Shown here: positions 35,835 to 44,694 of the stretch, piece by piece
Numbering within the stretch: position 1 is the stretch's first letter
Layout: the number at the start of each line of letters is the position of its first letter
Origin: Piscinibacterium candidicorallinum
Lineage (GTDB): Bacteria; Pseudomonadota; Gammaproteobacteria; Burkholderiales; Burkholderiaceae_C
Length of the DNA stretch: 64,000 nt
Direction: 5' to 3'
Assembly (NCBI RefSeq): GCF_047549485.1
Contig: NZ_CP180191.1
Location: 1,736,001 to 1,800,000, forward strand
Program-made: the position numbers and the translations under genes
Notes under the pieces: generated by a model
What the model was told of the DNA's origin: nothing
Databases searched by the model: none
The model's input: only the letters and a program-made list of their open reading frames with translations

Positions 35835-36412
35835 CAAAAATGTCACGACGCAAGACCGCAGGTTCTCCTGCCCAGCCCGCCGCGCCGGCCTACCCACGCG
35901 TAGCCGAAACCAGCATGGGCGCCGCCATCGTCTCCTCGGCGCACTTGGTGTCGGAGCGCTCCACCGAGCTGTCAGAGTTTGAGTTCGGCCTGATCATCGC
36001 GGGCAATGCCTTTGCCCGCTGGGCCGTGCGCTGCATGGCGGCTGCCGGCATGCCGGATCTCACACTGACCGACGTGCTGGTGCTGCACCACGTCAACCAC
36101 CGAGAGCGCAGCAAGAAGCTGGCTGACATCTGCTTCACGCTCAACTACGAAGACACGCACGTCGTGAACTACTCGCTCAAGAAGCTGGTGGCGCTCGGTG
36201 CCGTCGAGAGCGAGAAGATCGGCAAGGAAGTCTTCTATCGCACCAGCCCCGTGGGCCAGCGCATCGCCCAGCGCTACCGCGAGGTGCGCGAGGCCTGCCT
36301 GATCTCAGCCATCTCTGCGGACGAGAACGAAGAGATCGGCCAGCTCGCGGCGCTGTTGCGTGCGCTCAGCGGCCTGTATGACCAGGCGGCCCGCGCAGCC
36401 ACCTCGCTCTGA
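35828..36412 (+). CDS. MarR-like winged-helix transcriptional regulator
   Basis: This product of up to 194 residues has a winged-helix domain (about 50-160). The recognition-helix region reads LADICFTLNYEDTHVVNYSLKKL and the wing GKEVFYRTSPVGQ. It resembles predicted MarR-type regulators found beside hydantoinase/oxoprolinase genes. The start is either GTG 35828, inside an inverted repeat, or ATG 35840. It is divergent from dctPQM-dadA and 30 bases upstream of the oxoprolinase gene, so it probably controls both. Confidence 0.82.
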   Translation: MSTKMSRRKTAGSPAQPAAPAYPRVAETSMGAAIVSSAHLVSERSTELSEFEFGLIIAGNAFARWAVRCMAAAGMPDLTLTDVLVLHHVNHRERSKKLADICFTLNYEDTHVVNYSLKKLVALGAVESEKIGKEVFYRTSPVGQRIAQRYREVREACLISAISADENEEIGQLAALLRALSGLYDQAARAATSL

Positions 36413-36442
36413 ACTGCGCCTGAACTCCAACACGGATACCGC

Positions 36443-39400
36443 ATGAATCCCAAAGTCCAAGACCGCTGGCAGTTCTGGATCGATCGTGGAGGCACCTTCA
36501 CAGACATCGTCGCGCGCCGCCCGGACGGCGCTCTCGTCACGGCCAAGCTGCTCTCCGAGAACCCGGAGCAGTACCGCGACGCGGCCGTGGCCGGCATCCG
36601 CCAGCTGCTGGGGCTTCAGCCGGGCGAACCCGTGCCGGCCGAACGGATTGAAGCCGTGAAGATGGGCACGACGGTGGCCACCAACGCGCTTCTCGAACGC
36701 AAGGGCGAGCCCACGGTGCTCGTGACCAACCGGGGCTTTCGTGATGCCCTGCGCATTGCCTACCAGAACCGCCCGCGCCTGTTCGATCGACACATCCTGC
36801 TGCCCGAGCTGCTGTACAGCGAGGTCATCGAGCTGGACTGCCGCGTCCTCGAAGACGGTAGCGAGAGCGGCTCCTGGAGCGCCTCTCAGGCCGAAAATGC
36901 CCTGAAAGCCGCATGGGACAAGCGGTACCGCTCTGTGGCGATTGTCTTCATGCACGGCTGGAAGCACCCGGTGCACGAGCAGGCAGTGGCCGAGATCGCG
37001 CGGCAGATCGGCTTCACGCAGATCAGCGCCAGCCACGCGGTCAGCCCGATGATCAAGTTCGTGGCGCGCGGCGACACCACCGTGGTGGACGCCTATCTCT
37101 CGCCCATCCTGCGGCGCTACGTTGAGCAGGTCGCTGCCGAGCTACCCGGGGTGAATCTGCAGTTCATGCAGAGCAATGGCGGCCTTGCGGCAGCGAGCGC
37201 CTTCCAGGGCAAGGACAGCGTGCTCTCCGGGCCGGCCGGCGGCATCGTCGGGATGGCGCAGGTCAGCCGGAGTGCAGGCTTTGACCACGTGATCGGCTTT
37301 GACATGGGCGGCACGAGCACAGACGTGTCGCACTACGCCGGCGAATTGGAGCGCGAGTTCGAGACCCAGGTGGCGGGCGTGCGCCTGCGCGCGCCGATGA
37401 TGAGTATTCATACGGTGGCCGCGGGCGGAGGGTCCATCCTGCACTTTGACGGCAGCCGTCTGCGCGTGGGGCCGGACTCCGCCGGCGCCAACCCCGGCCC
37501 GGCCAGCTACCGCCGCGGCGGCCCGCTGGCCGTGACGGACTGCAACGTCATGCTCGGCAAGATCCAGCCGGCCTGGTTTCCCAAGGTCTTCGGCCCCAAT
37601 GCAGACCAGCCGCTGGACCGGGAGGTGGTCGTGGAGAAGTTCACGCGTCTGGCCGACGCCGTGAGCATGAGCACCGGCCGCCCCACCACGCCCGAGCAGC
37701 TCGCAGAAGGCTTTCTGCAGATTGCCGTGGCAAACATGGCCAACGCCATCAAGAAGATCAGCGTGCAGCGTGGGTACGACGTCACGCGCTATGTGCTCAC
37801 CACCTTCGGCGGTGCGGGCGGGCAGCATGCATGTCTCGTGGCCGATGCGCTGGGCATGAGCACGGTATTTGCCCATCCGCTGGCTGGCGTGCTCTCGGCC
37901 TACGGCATGGGGCTGGCGCCGCAGGTGGCCATGCGTGAGCGCACGGTGGAAACCGCGCTGGACGAGGCCGCCACCGTGAATGGCGTGCTGGACGATCTGG
38001 CCGAGCAGGCCCGTGATGCGCTGCTCGCTCAGGGCGTCCTGCACGAGCACCTGCAGGTGCTGCGCCGCGCCCAGATCAAGTACCGCGGCACGGACAGCAC
38101 CATCGCCGTGGCCTGGGACACACCCGCCGCCATGCGCGCCGCCTTCGAGGCAGCGTATCGCCAGCGCTTTGCCTTCCTCATGAGTGACCGGCCGCTGGTG
38201 ATCGACAGTGTGGTGGTCGAAGCCGTGGGCGGCACGGGCGAAGACAGCGCGCGCGCGGCGCAGTTCAGCCCGCGCAGCGGCCCGCTGGTGGCCGCCGAGA
38301 CGGTGCAGATGCATGCGGGCAGCGCCTGGCATGCCACGCCGCTGCACCGCCGTGCAGACCTGCGGCCGGGCGATGTGCTGCAGGGCCCGGCCATCATTGC
38401 CGAGCCCAACGCCACCACCGTGGTGGAGCCCGGCTGGCAGGCCGAACTCACGCATCTGGACCACCTCGTGCTGCGCCGCGTGGTGGCGCGCGATGCGCGC
38501 CATGCAATTGGCACGGCTGTGGACCCGGTGATGCTCGAGGTGTTCAACAACCTCTTCATGAACATCGCCGAGCAGATGGGCTACGCCCTGCAGAACACCG
38601 CGCACTCGGTCAACATCAAAGAGCGGCTGGATTTCAGCTGCGCCATCTTCAGCGCTGCGGGCGAACTCATCGCCAACGCGCCACATATGCCCGTGCACCT
38701 CGGCAGCATGGGGGAGAGCATCCAGGCCGTGATCCGCGACAACGCCGGCAGCATGAAGCCAGGCGATGTGTATGTGCTGAATGACCCTTACCGCGGGGGT
38801 ACGCACCTGCCGGACGTCACGGTCATCACGCCCGTGTTCCTGGACGGGCTGCAGCCCGCGTTCTACGTCGGCTCCCGGGGGCACCACGCAGATATCGGCG
38901 GCCTGACGCCGGGCTCCATGCCGCCGGACTCGCGCACCATCGAGGAAGAAGGCGTGCTGCTCACCAACTTCAAGCTGGTGGACGAAGGCCGTTTCCGCGA
39001 GGCCGAGTTGCTCGCACTCCTCACGGGCGCCAAGTACCCGGCGCGTAACCCCAGCCAGAACATTGCCGACCTGCGTGCGCAGATCGCCGCCAACCAGAAG
39101 GGCGCCGAGGAGCTGCGCAAGATGGTCGCTCAGTTCGGCCTGCCGGTGGTGCAGGCCTACATGGGCCACGTGCAGGACAACGCCGAGGAAGCCGTGCGGC
39201 AGGTCATCACGTCCTTGAAGGACGGCCAGTACCGCCTGGAACTGGACAACGGCGCGGTCATCGCGGTGCAGGTGACTGTGGACAGCACCCGACGAGAAGC
39301 CGTAATCGACTTCACCGGCACCAGCCCGCAGCAGGACAACAACTTCAACGCCCCGCGTGCCGTCACCATGGCCGCAGTGCTGTATGTGTTCCGTACCCTG

Positions 39401-40048
39401 GTGGATGACGACATTCCACTCAATGCCGGCTGCCTGAAGCCCCTGAAGGTCATCGTGCCGCCCGGCTCCATGCTCAACCCGAACCCGCCAGCCAGCGTGG
39501 TCTCGGGCAATGTGGAGACCTCTAGCTGCGTGACCAATGCCCTCTACGGCGCGCTGGGTGTCATGGCCAGCAGCCAGCAGACCATGAACAACTTCACCTT
39601 TGGCAACGAGCGCTACCAGTATTACGAGACCATCTCGGGCGGGTCCGGCGCCGGTGATGGCTACCCGGGCACGGCGGTCGTGCAAACCCACATGACCAAC
39701 AGCCGCCTGACCGACCCCGAGGTCCTGGAGTCGCGCTTCCCGGTGGTCTTGGAGAGCTACGAAATCCGCCGCGGCTCAGGCGGGGCAGGGCGCTGGCGGG
39801 GCGGTGACGGCGGGACCCGACGCGTGCGCTTCAGAGAGGCGATGATGGCCAGCATCCTCTCCAACAACCGCATCCACGCGCCCTTCGGCATGGCGGGCGG
39901 CGCGCCCGGCGCGCTGGGCGCCAACCGAGTGGAACGCGCCGATGGCCGCGTGGAGGTTCTGGGGCACATCGGCAGCGCAGAGATGGGGCCGGGGGATGTG
40001 TTCGTGATCGAGACGCCGGGGGGTGGGGGGTACGGGAGCGCGGGCTAA
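36443..40048 (+). CDS. 5-oxoprolinase/hydantoinase, HyuA-HyuB fusion
   Basis: This ATP-dependent ring-opening enzyme belongs to the OplaH/N-methylhydantoinase family, which cleaves 5-oxoproline to glutamate or opens hydantoins. The HyuA half (about residues 10-690) starts with the ATP-site motif DRGGTFTD and contains GFDMGGTSTD. The HyuB half (from about 693, FNNLFMNIAEQMG) ends with the glycine-rich VIETPGGGGYG. At 1201 residues it matches eukaryotic-type fused 5-oxoprolinases; many bacteria encode the halves separately. The stop overlaps the stop of the converging phytanoyl-CoA dioxygenase-like gene. Sequence alone does not separate oxoproline from hydantoin. Confidence 0.9.
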   Translation: MNPKVQDRWQFWIDRGGTFTDIVARRPDGALVTAKLLSENPEQYRDAAVAGIRQLLGLQPGEPVPAERIEAVKMGTTVATNALLERKGEPTVLVTNRGFRDALRIAYQNRPRLFDRHILLPELLYSEVIELDCRVLEDGSESGSWSASQAENALKAAWDKRYRSVAIVFMHGWKHPVHEQAVAEIARQIGFTQISASHAVSPMIKFVARGDTTVVDAYLSPILRRYVEQVAAELPGVNLQFMQSNGGLAAASAFQGKDSVLSGPAGGIVGMAQVSRSAGFDHVIGFDMGGTSTDVSHYAGELEREFETQVAGVRLRAPMMSIHTVAAGGGSILHFDGSRLRVGPDSAGANPGPASYRRGGPLAVTDCNVMLGKIQPAWFPKVFGPNADQPLDREVVVEKFTRLADAVSMSTGRPTTPEQLAEGFLQIAVANMANAIKKISVQRGYDVTRYVLTTFGGAGGQHACLVADALGMSTVFAHPLAGVLSAYGMGLAPQVAMRERTVETALDEAATVNGVLDDLAEQARDALLAQGVLHEHLQVLRRAQIKYRGTDSTIAVAWDTPAAMRAAFEAAYRQRFAFLMSDRPLVIDSVVVEAVGGTGEDSARAAQFSPRSGPLVAAETVQMHAGSAWHATPLHRRADLRPGDVLQGPAIIAEPNATTVVEPGWQAELTHLDHLVLRRVVARDARHAIGTAVDPVMLEVFNNLFMNIAEQMGYALQNTAHSVNIKERLDFSCAIFSAAGELIANAPHMPVHLGSMGESIQAVIRDNAGSMKPGDVYVLNDPYRGGTHLPDVTVITPVFLDGLQPAFYVGSRGHHADIGGLTPGSMPPDSRTIEEEGVLLTNFKLVDEGRFREAELLALLTGAKYPARNPSQNIADLRAQIAANQKGAEELRKMVAQFGLPVVQAYMGHVQDNAEEAVRQVITSLKDGQYRLELDNGAVIAVQVTVDSTRREAVIDFTGTSPQQDNNFNAPRAVTMAAVLYVFRTLVDDDIPLNAGCLKPLKVIVPPGSMLNPNPPASVVSGNVETSSCVTNALYGALGVMASSQQTMNNFTFGNERYQYYETISGGSGAGDGYPGTAVVQTHMTNSRLTDPEVLESRFPVVLESYEIRRGSGGAGRWRGGDGGTRRVRFREAMMASILSNNRIHAPFGMAGGAPGALGANRVERADGRVEVLGHIGSAEMGPGDVFVIETPGGGGYGSAG

Positions 40049-40737
40049 GCGTGCTCGTTCGCCCACTGCAGCCCGAGTGGCAAGTCCCTCGGGCCAAACA
40101 GCACATGGATCACTCTGCGTCGACTGCTTCCAGTCGCCTTGGAAGAAGCGTGCAGCACGAGCGGGCTGATCGCGAGGACGTCGCCAACTTGGGCCGTAAC
40201 GGTCCGCTCGCCGAACTGATCGCGGACCTTAGCCGCATCCGCTTCGGCGATTCGCCCTAGGTGGTGGGAACCTGGCACGACGCGGAGCGGCCCAGCGTCT
40301 TCCGGGCACGGATCGACGTGGATGCGCAGCGCGACCAGACGTGCGAGTACGTCAAGCGGCGCCTGCACATACCAGACACCTTCCTTCTTCGACCAACCGT
40401 TCAAATGCTTGCCGCTGACTCGGCTGGCGACGGGGATCGACAGATCTTGATGAAGCGGGACGAGCCAATTGCGGTCTACGGACTTCTCAAACAACGTGCA
40501 CTGAACAGCGGCATGATTGGCTGGGAGCAGTGCAACGACTTTCGGGTGCCCCCGAAGGCGAGCCAATAGTTCCTCGCACCAGCCGTGGCAAAGCAGATTT
40601 CGGGTTCCGGCTGCTCCCGCGGGCAGCTCGTTCAGATGGTTCACGAGATCGAGTGCGGCGGTTTGGTCGAACGCGCGCTGGATCAACTCGGCACCATGAT
40701 CTGTGAACCGCATGGGGACTTCAAGGGCTCGACTCAT
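40045..40737 (-). CDS. Phytanoyl-CoA dioxygenase-like Fe(II)/2-oxoglutarate oxygenase
   Basis: This 230-residue protein (from ATG 40737; a second ATG at 40713) has the non-haem iron facial triad: His96 and Asp98 in LVPLHQDLS and distal His196 in LVLHASSK. A following Arg (SSRRRVIH) probably binds 2-oxoglutarate. PGSHHLG is also typical of PhyH-family proteins. The substrate is unknown. Its stop overlaps the oxoprolinase stop, and upstream of its start lies a duplicated piece of the oxoprolinase 3' end, suggesting it was inserted here. Codon use looks somewhat less GC-extreme than the neighbouring oxoprolinase. Confidence 0.85.
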   Translation of the reverse strand: MSRALEVPMRFTDHGAELIQRAFDQTAALDLVNHLNELPAGAAGTRNLLCHGWCEELLARLRGHPKVVALLPANHAAVQCTLFEKSVDRNWLVPLHQDLSIPVASRVSGKHLNGWSKKEGVWYVQAPLDVLARLVALRIHVDPCPEDAGPLRVVPGSHHLGRIAEADAAKVRDQFGERTVTAQVGDVLAISPLVLHASSKATGSSRRRVIHVLFGPRDLPLGLQWANEHA

Positions 40738-40852
40738 CCTCCGATTCTGCCCGGTCTGTGTTCTCAATGACGAAAAATGTGCCGCTGCTGCGCCACGTGG
40801 ATCGCCGTTCTCTTGCGAGATTGAGCGTCCGTGCGCCCTTCGAGCTCGCACC

Positions 40853-40955
40853 TGGCCGCGTGGAGGTTCTGGGGCACATCGTCAGCGCAGAGATGGCACC
40901 GGGGGATGTGTTCGTGATTGAGACCCCGGGGGATGGGAGGTACAGGGTGGCGTAA
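40853..40955 (+). pseudogene. Remnant of the oxoprolinase gene 3' end
   Basis: By my hand count, bases 40853-40930 match 39943-40020 at 73 of 78 positions with no gaps, and the same reading frame continues to a stop (GRVEVLGHI...VFVIETPG). The rest of the gene is missing. Upstream of the match the frame gives VRAPFELAPG, loosely like the HAPFGMAGG region of the intact gene. It is best read as the leftover end of a second oxoprolinase copy or of an insertion event. Confidence 0.85.
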
Positions 40956-40958
40956 GCG

Positions 40959-41528
40959 CTATTCGGGGATGGGCTCGCGGTAGTAGCGCCACCAGCCAAT
41001 CCACACACCACAAACGACCCAGATCGCCATACCCATCGCGAGAATCTCTGGGCTACGGTCTGACCAGTTCACAAATTGCGGGATCAGGCTGGTTGCACAG
41101 AACATCCCGGTGCCCCAGATTAGGCCGTGCTTGCTGATGAAGCGCAGGGGCCCGATCTCGCGGTCGCGTTGCCACTTTTCCTGGGCGGCAATCAACGCAG
41201 GCCCGCTGGGTGGGAGCCAATCTGTGTCCAGCCAATCGGCCGGGGCGCGCCCGGTCCAGAACACCAGATCAATGCGGTCCTTTGGCCACCCGAGTACATG
41301 CGTTGCAATCAGTAGATTGAGTCCGGCGCCCAAGTACACCCCGATAGCGAGACCGATCGCGACGGGGCCTGTAACGAGCGCAAATTTGGCCAAGACGTGC
41401 CAGTCTGGCAGCTTCCCGTTCCATGAGGTTCCAGTCAGCCAAGCAGCTAGCCCCGCCAAAGCGAGCGCCCCCAATAGAGCGCATGTCACAGGCAAAGCGA
41501 AGTACGCCAAGCTGTACTTGATGTGCAT
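40959..41528 (-). CDS. Hypothetical membrane protein
   Basis: I do not recognise this family. The product (189 residues from ATG 41528, or 202 from ATG 41567) has about four hydrophobic segments: two near the N-terminus (about 8-32 and 45-72) and two near the C-terminus (about 130-150 and 160-180). A soluble stretch between them contains FWTGRAPADWLDTDW. Its stop lies four bases after the oxoprolinase remnant. No neighbour suggests a role. Confidence 0.6.
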   Translation of the reverse strand: MHIKYSLAYFALPVTCALLGALALAGLAAWLTGTSWNGKLPDWHVLAKFALVTGPVAIGLAIGVYLGAGLNLLIATHVLGWPKDRIDLVFWTGRAPADWLDTDWLPPSGPALIAAQEKWQRDREIGPLRFISKHGLIWGTGMFCATSLIPQFVNWSDRSPEILAMGMAIWVVCGVWIGWWRYYREPIPE

Positions 41529-41871
41529 GCCCGCGCCGTTCGCGAAGCTCAATGCTGGAAGTTTCATTCTGGAAGTTGGGGGTAGTAGCCAACTGCGCCG
41601 GATTCAAGCCGGCAACTTGCACGCGCTCCATCGGTAGCAACCCCGAAGCCGAGCAAAGCGCTTTCGCTGAGATCCGCTCCCAGAGGCGCTTTCCAGCCCA
41701 AAATGTCTCAAAACCCGCACCAGACAAGCGGAAAGCCTCTTCGGACTTCAGCCGCTTGCGCCTGTTGAGCCCGCATCACACCCGTCGCAGCAGACCCACA
41801 GCAGCGTGCCGTACGCAGCGCCGCATCGCACCCCGCCGCTACCATCGCCGCACTGATCGACGCAGCACAGG
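41529..41871. other. Intergenic region with repeat copy E
   Basis: These 343 bases separate the hypothetical membrane protein from the acylase gene, which is divergent. They hold repeat copy E (41686-41736) and, at about 41577-41640, a tRNA-like stretch on the minus strand (a T-arm-like GCCGG/CCGGC stem) without an anticodon arm. I found no convincing promoter. Short open frames here are not credible genes. Confidence 0.55.
41686..41736 (+). repeat. Dispersed hairpin-plus-tail repeat, copy E
   Basis: The tail CGCACCAGACAAGCGGAAAGC is identical to the consensus. The hairpin arms (GCGCTTTCCAGCCC and the matching downstream arm) are weakened by mismatches, and a one-base deletion relative to copy F shifts any reading frame. 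Confidence 0.7.
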
Positions 41872-44418
41872 GTGGACAGGGTGACGTGGGCAATTCGGAT
41901 TCTGAAGTGGGTCATCGGCGTGGCGCTTGTTCTGCTCGCCGTGGGCGTGGTGCTGTGGTTCGTGGCCAAGGCGGCGTTTTCGCCGCGGGTGGAGGGCGAG
42001 CTGGCAGCCAAGGGCCTGCGCGAGCCCGCGACCATCCTGCGCGATGTGGATGGCGTGGCGCATATTCGCGCCACCTCGGTGCGCGACGCGGTCTTTGCCC
42101 TGGGCAATCTGCACGCGCAGGAGCGGCTCTGGCAACTGGAGACGCACCGACGCATCGCCAGCGGCCGCCTGTCCGAAATCCTTGGCGCCGGCGCGCTCTC
42201 CACCGACAAGTTCATCCGCACCCTCGGGGTCCCGCAGGCCGCCGCGGAGCGCGCCAAGGCGCTGGACGATCGCACCCGCGAGCTGCTGCAGGCCTATGCA
42301 GACGGCATCAACGCCGTGATTGCCAGCGGCAAGACCACGCCGGAGCACCTGATCCTGCGCGCCGGTCCGATCGAGCCCTGGCGCATCGAGGACTCCCTGG
42401 GCTGGCAGATCATGATGGCCTGGGATCTCTCCACCAACTGGACCAACGAGGTGCTGCGCCTGCGCCTGTCGGGGCTGACCGACAAGGCCGGCATCGACAG
42501 CCTGCTGCTCAACGACCCGGTGCCCGCGGCCACGCGGGACTACGTGGCGCTGTACCGGGAGTTGGGCGTGGCGCCCGGCGTGTCGCCGGTCCCGAAGGTC
42601 GAGGCACCGCAGCCCGCTCAACCGGGCTGGATGCAGCGCCAACTGCTGGCCCAGCTTGCACCCATGCTGGACCTGGAGGGCAGGGCGCAGACCGCGGCTG
42701 AGAAGAACGTCGGCAGCAACAACTGGGTGGTGGCCGGCAGCCGCAGCGCCACGGGCAAGCCGCTGCTGGCCAATGACCCGCACCTGAGCTTCTCGGCGCC
42801 TTCGCTCTGGTATCTGGCGCATCTGCAGGCACCGGGGCTGGATGTGATCGGCGCGAGCATGCCGGGGCTGCCAGCCATCGTGCTGGGACGCAATCAGGCG
42901 GTGGCCTGGGGCTTCACCAACACCGGGCCGGACACGCAGGACCTCTACATAGAGGAGATTGATGCCGCCAACCCGGCCCAGTACCGCACGCCGGACGGTT
43001 TTGCGCCCTTCACCACGCGCACCGAAACCATCAAGGTCAAGGGCGAGGCAAATGTTCAGCTCACGGTGCGCAGCACCCGCCATGGCCCCGTCATCAGCGA
43101 GGCATCCAGCGCCCTGAACAAGGCCCTGGCCGCACAGAACAAGTATGTGGTGTCACTGCGCTGGGCCGCGCTGGAGCCGGACGACCAGACCATGCGCGCC
43201 AGCTTCGACATGAACCTGGCCGGCAATTTCGACGCCTTTGTGGAGGCGCTGCGAAACTTCCACGCGCCGCAGCAGAACGTGGTGTTTGCCAGCACAGACG
43301 GGCGCATCGGCTTCGTGGCACCTGGACGCATCCCGCTGCGCGCCATCGACAACGACCTCATGGGTCTGGCGCCCGCACCGGGCTGGGACGCCAGGTACGA
43401 CTGGAACGGCTTTCTGCCCTTCGAGAACCTGCCGCGCAATCTGAATCCCAGCACCGGCGCGTTGTTCTCAGCCAATGCCAAGGTGGTCACGCCGGACTAT
43501 CCCTTCTTCATCACCGCCGAGTGGGCCAGCGCCTACCGGACAGACCGCATCGGCGAGCTGCTGCGCGCCACCGACAAGCACACGCCCGAGAGCTTCGGCG
43601 CGATGCACATGGACAACCTGAGCGGCGGCATGAAGGCGTACCAGCCCTTCTGGCGCAAGATGTTCAACAGCGGCAAGGCCTCGCCTGGCCGCGTCACGGA
43701 TGTGCTCACGCGCCTGGCCGTGTGGAACGGCCGGATGGACGCCGGCAGCGAGGCCGCGATTATCGCGGCGTGGTGGCGCGAGATGCTGCGCCTGACGTTT
43801 GAGGACGATCTGGCCGGCGTCTGGCCGGATGCCTTCAACAGCCAGCTCAACCGTGCGTTGCTCGCCGCCACCCAGGGCAACCCGGACCAGGCGCGCTGGT
43901 GCGACGACACCCGCACGCCCGCCAGGGAGAGTTGTGAAGAGATCGGCCTGAAGGCGCTGGATTCCGCACTGGTCCTGCTCGAGCGGGTCAGCGGCACGGC
44001 GGAGATGAGCCGCTGGAACTGGGCGCAGCTGCACAGCGTGCGCATGGAGCACCGGCCGTTCTCGCGCGTGGGGCTGCTCCAGGGGCAGTTCGAGCTGCGA
44101 TTCCCGGTAGCCAGCGATCCCTTCAGCGTGAACCAGAGCGGCTTTCGCCTGCGCGACCCGGACTTGAGCAGTGGCGCCAGGCCGACCGATCAATTTGCCA
44201 CCGTGCACGGCGCGGGCTACCGCGCCATCTACGACATGGCCAATGCGGATGGCGGCAGCTTCATCAGCAGCACCGGCCAGAACGGCCTGTTCATGCTGCC
44301 TGGGTACAGCGACTACGGCCCGAAGTGGGCCGCCGGCGAGCGCGTGCCCATGCGGATGAGCGACGGTGCGCTCAGTGCCTCGACCCGGCACGCATTGCGC
44401 CTTGTCCCTTCACCCTGA
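41872..44418 (+). CDS. Penicillin acylase-family N-terminal nucleophile hydrolase
   Basis: This S45 peptidase-type amidase is made as a precursor, self-cleaved into two chains, and probably works in the periplasm on N-acyl amides (beta-lactam side chains, acyl-homoserine lactones or related compounds). The N-terminus has one membrane/signal segment (about residues 9-32). The predicted nucleophile is Ser282 in NVGSNNWVV, the usual Gly-Ser processing site, and NDPHLSF follows. At 848 residues it matches the family. The start is GTG 41872 or GTG 41881. Substrate cannot be told from sequence. Confidence 0.9.
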   Translation: MDRVTWAIRILKWVIGVALVLLAVGVVLWFVAKAAFSPRVEGELAAKGLREPATILRDVDGVAHIRATSVRDAVFALGNLHAQERLWQLETHRRIASGRLSEILGAGALSTDKFIRTLGVPQAAAERAKALDDRTRELLQAYADGINAVIASGKTTPEHLILRAGPIEPWRIEDSLGWQIMMAWDLSTNWTNEVLRLRLSGLTDKAGIDSLLLNDPVPAATRDYVALYRELGVAPGVSPVPKVEAPQPAQPGWMQRQLLAQLAPMLDLEGRAQTAAEKNVGSNNWVVAGSRSATGKPLLANDPHLSFSAPSLWYLAHLQAPGLDVIGASMPGLPAIVLGRNQAVAWGFTNTGPDTQDLYIEEIDAANPAQYRTPDGFAPFTTRTETIKVKGEANVQLTVRSTRHGPVISEASSALNKALAAQNKYVVSLRWAALEPDDQTMRASFDMNLAGNFDAFVEALRNFHAPQQNVVFASTDGRIGFVAPGRIPLRAIDNDLMGLAPAPGWDARYDWNGFLPFENLPRNLNPSTGALFSANAKVVTPDYPFFITAEWASAYRTDRIGELLRATDKHTPESFGAMHMDNLSGGMKAYQPFWRKMFNSGKASPGRVTDVLTRLAVWNGRMDAGSEAAIIAAWWREMLRLTFEDDLAGVWPDAFNSQLNRALLAATQGNPDQARWCDDTRTPARESCEEIGLKALDSALVLLERVSGTAEMSRWNWAQLHSVRMEHRPFSRVGLLQGQFELRFPVASDPFSVNQSGFRLRDPDLSSGARPTDQFATVHGAGYRAIYDMANADGGSFISSTGQNGLFMLPGYSDYGPKWAAGERVPMRMSDGALSASTRHALRLVPSP

Positions 44419-44525
44419 GAGCGCGCGCGTGCGCGTACGCGTGGCGCGCTTCGGGTCACCGTGAACGCGGACTGCGCGCGGTCGAATTGGCGGGTGTTTG
44501 CTCCCCATATCCTCGATTCACCATG

Positions 44526-44548
44526 ATGGAGCGCGCGGCATGCTCCAT
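44526..44548. other. Perfect inverted repeat upstream of the chemoreceptor gene
   Basis: ATGGAGC and GCTCCAT are separated by nine GC-rich bases. There is no T run, so it is not a standard terminator. It could end the acylase transcript or bind a regulator of the receptor gene. Confidence 0.35.
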
Positions 44549-44694
44549 CCCGGTGCGTTGCAATCGGTTGCGGTGCATCGCTCATCGTCGGGACAAGGGG
44601 AAGTTCGCCTCGCAGTCACGGACGCTGAACGATGACATCCCGGCCCCTAGAAGCACAGTGCGGCGCGTTGGGCAATTCGAGTCGGGATACACGT

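Noticed and set aside
37142..39691. Minus-strand open frame of 849 codons opposite the oxoprolinase gene
   Set aside because: Antisense of a well-supported gene; composition (His/Ala/Gly/Arg-rich) is the typical shadow pattern.
41577..41640. tRNA-like sequence on the minus strand
   Set aside because: A T-arm-like stem (GCCGG/CCGGC, loop CTTGAAT) and a D-arm-like segment are present, but no anticodon stem of five pairs can be formed and the T-loop lacks the standard TTC, so at most it is a decayed tRNA piece.
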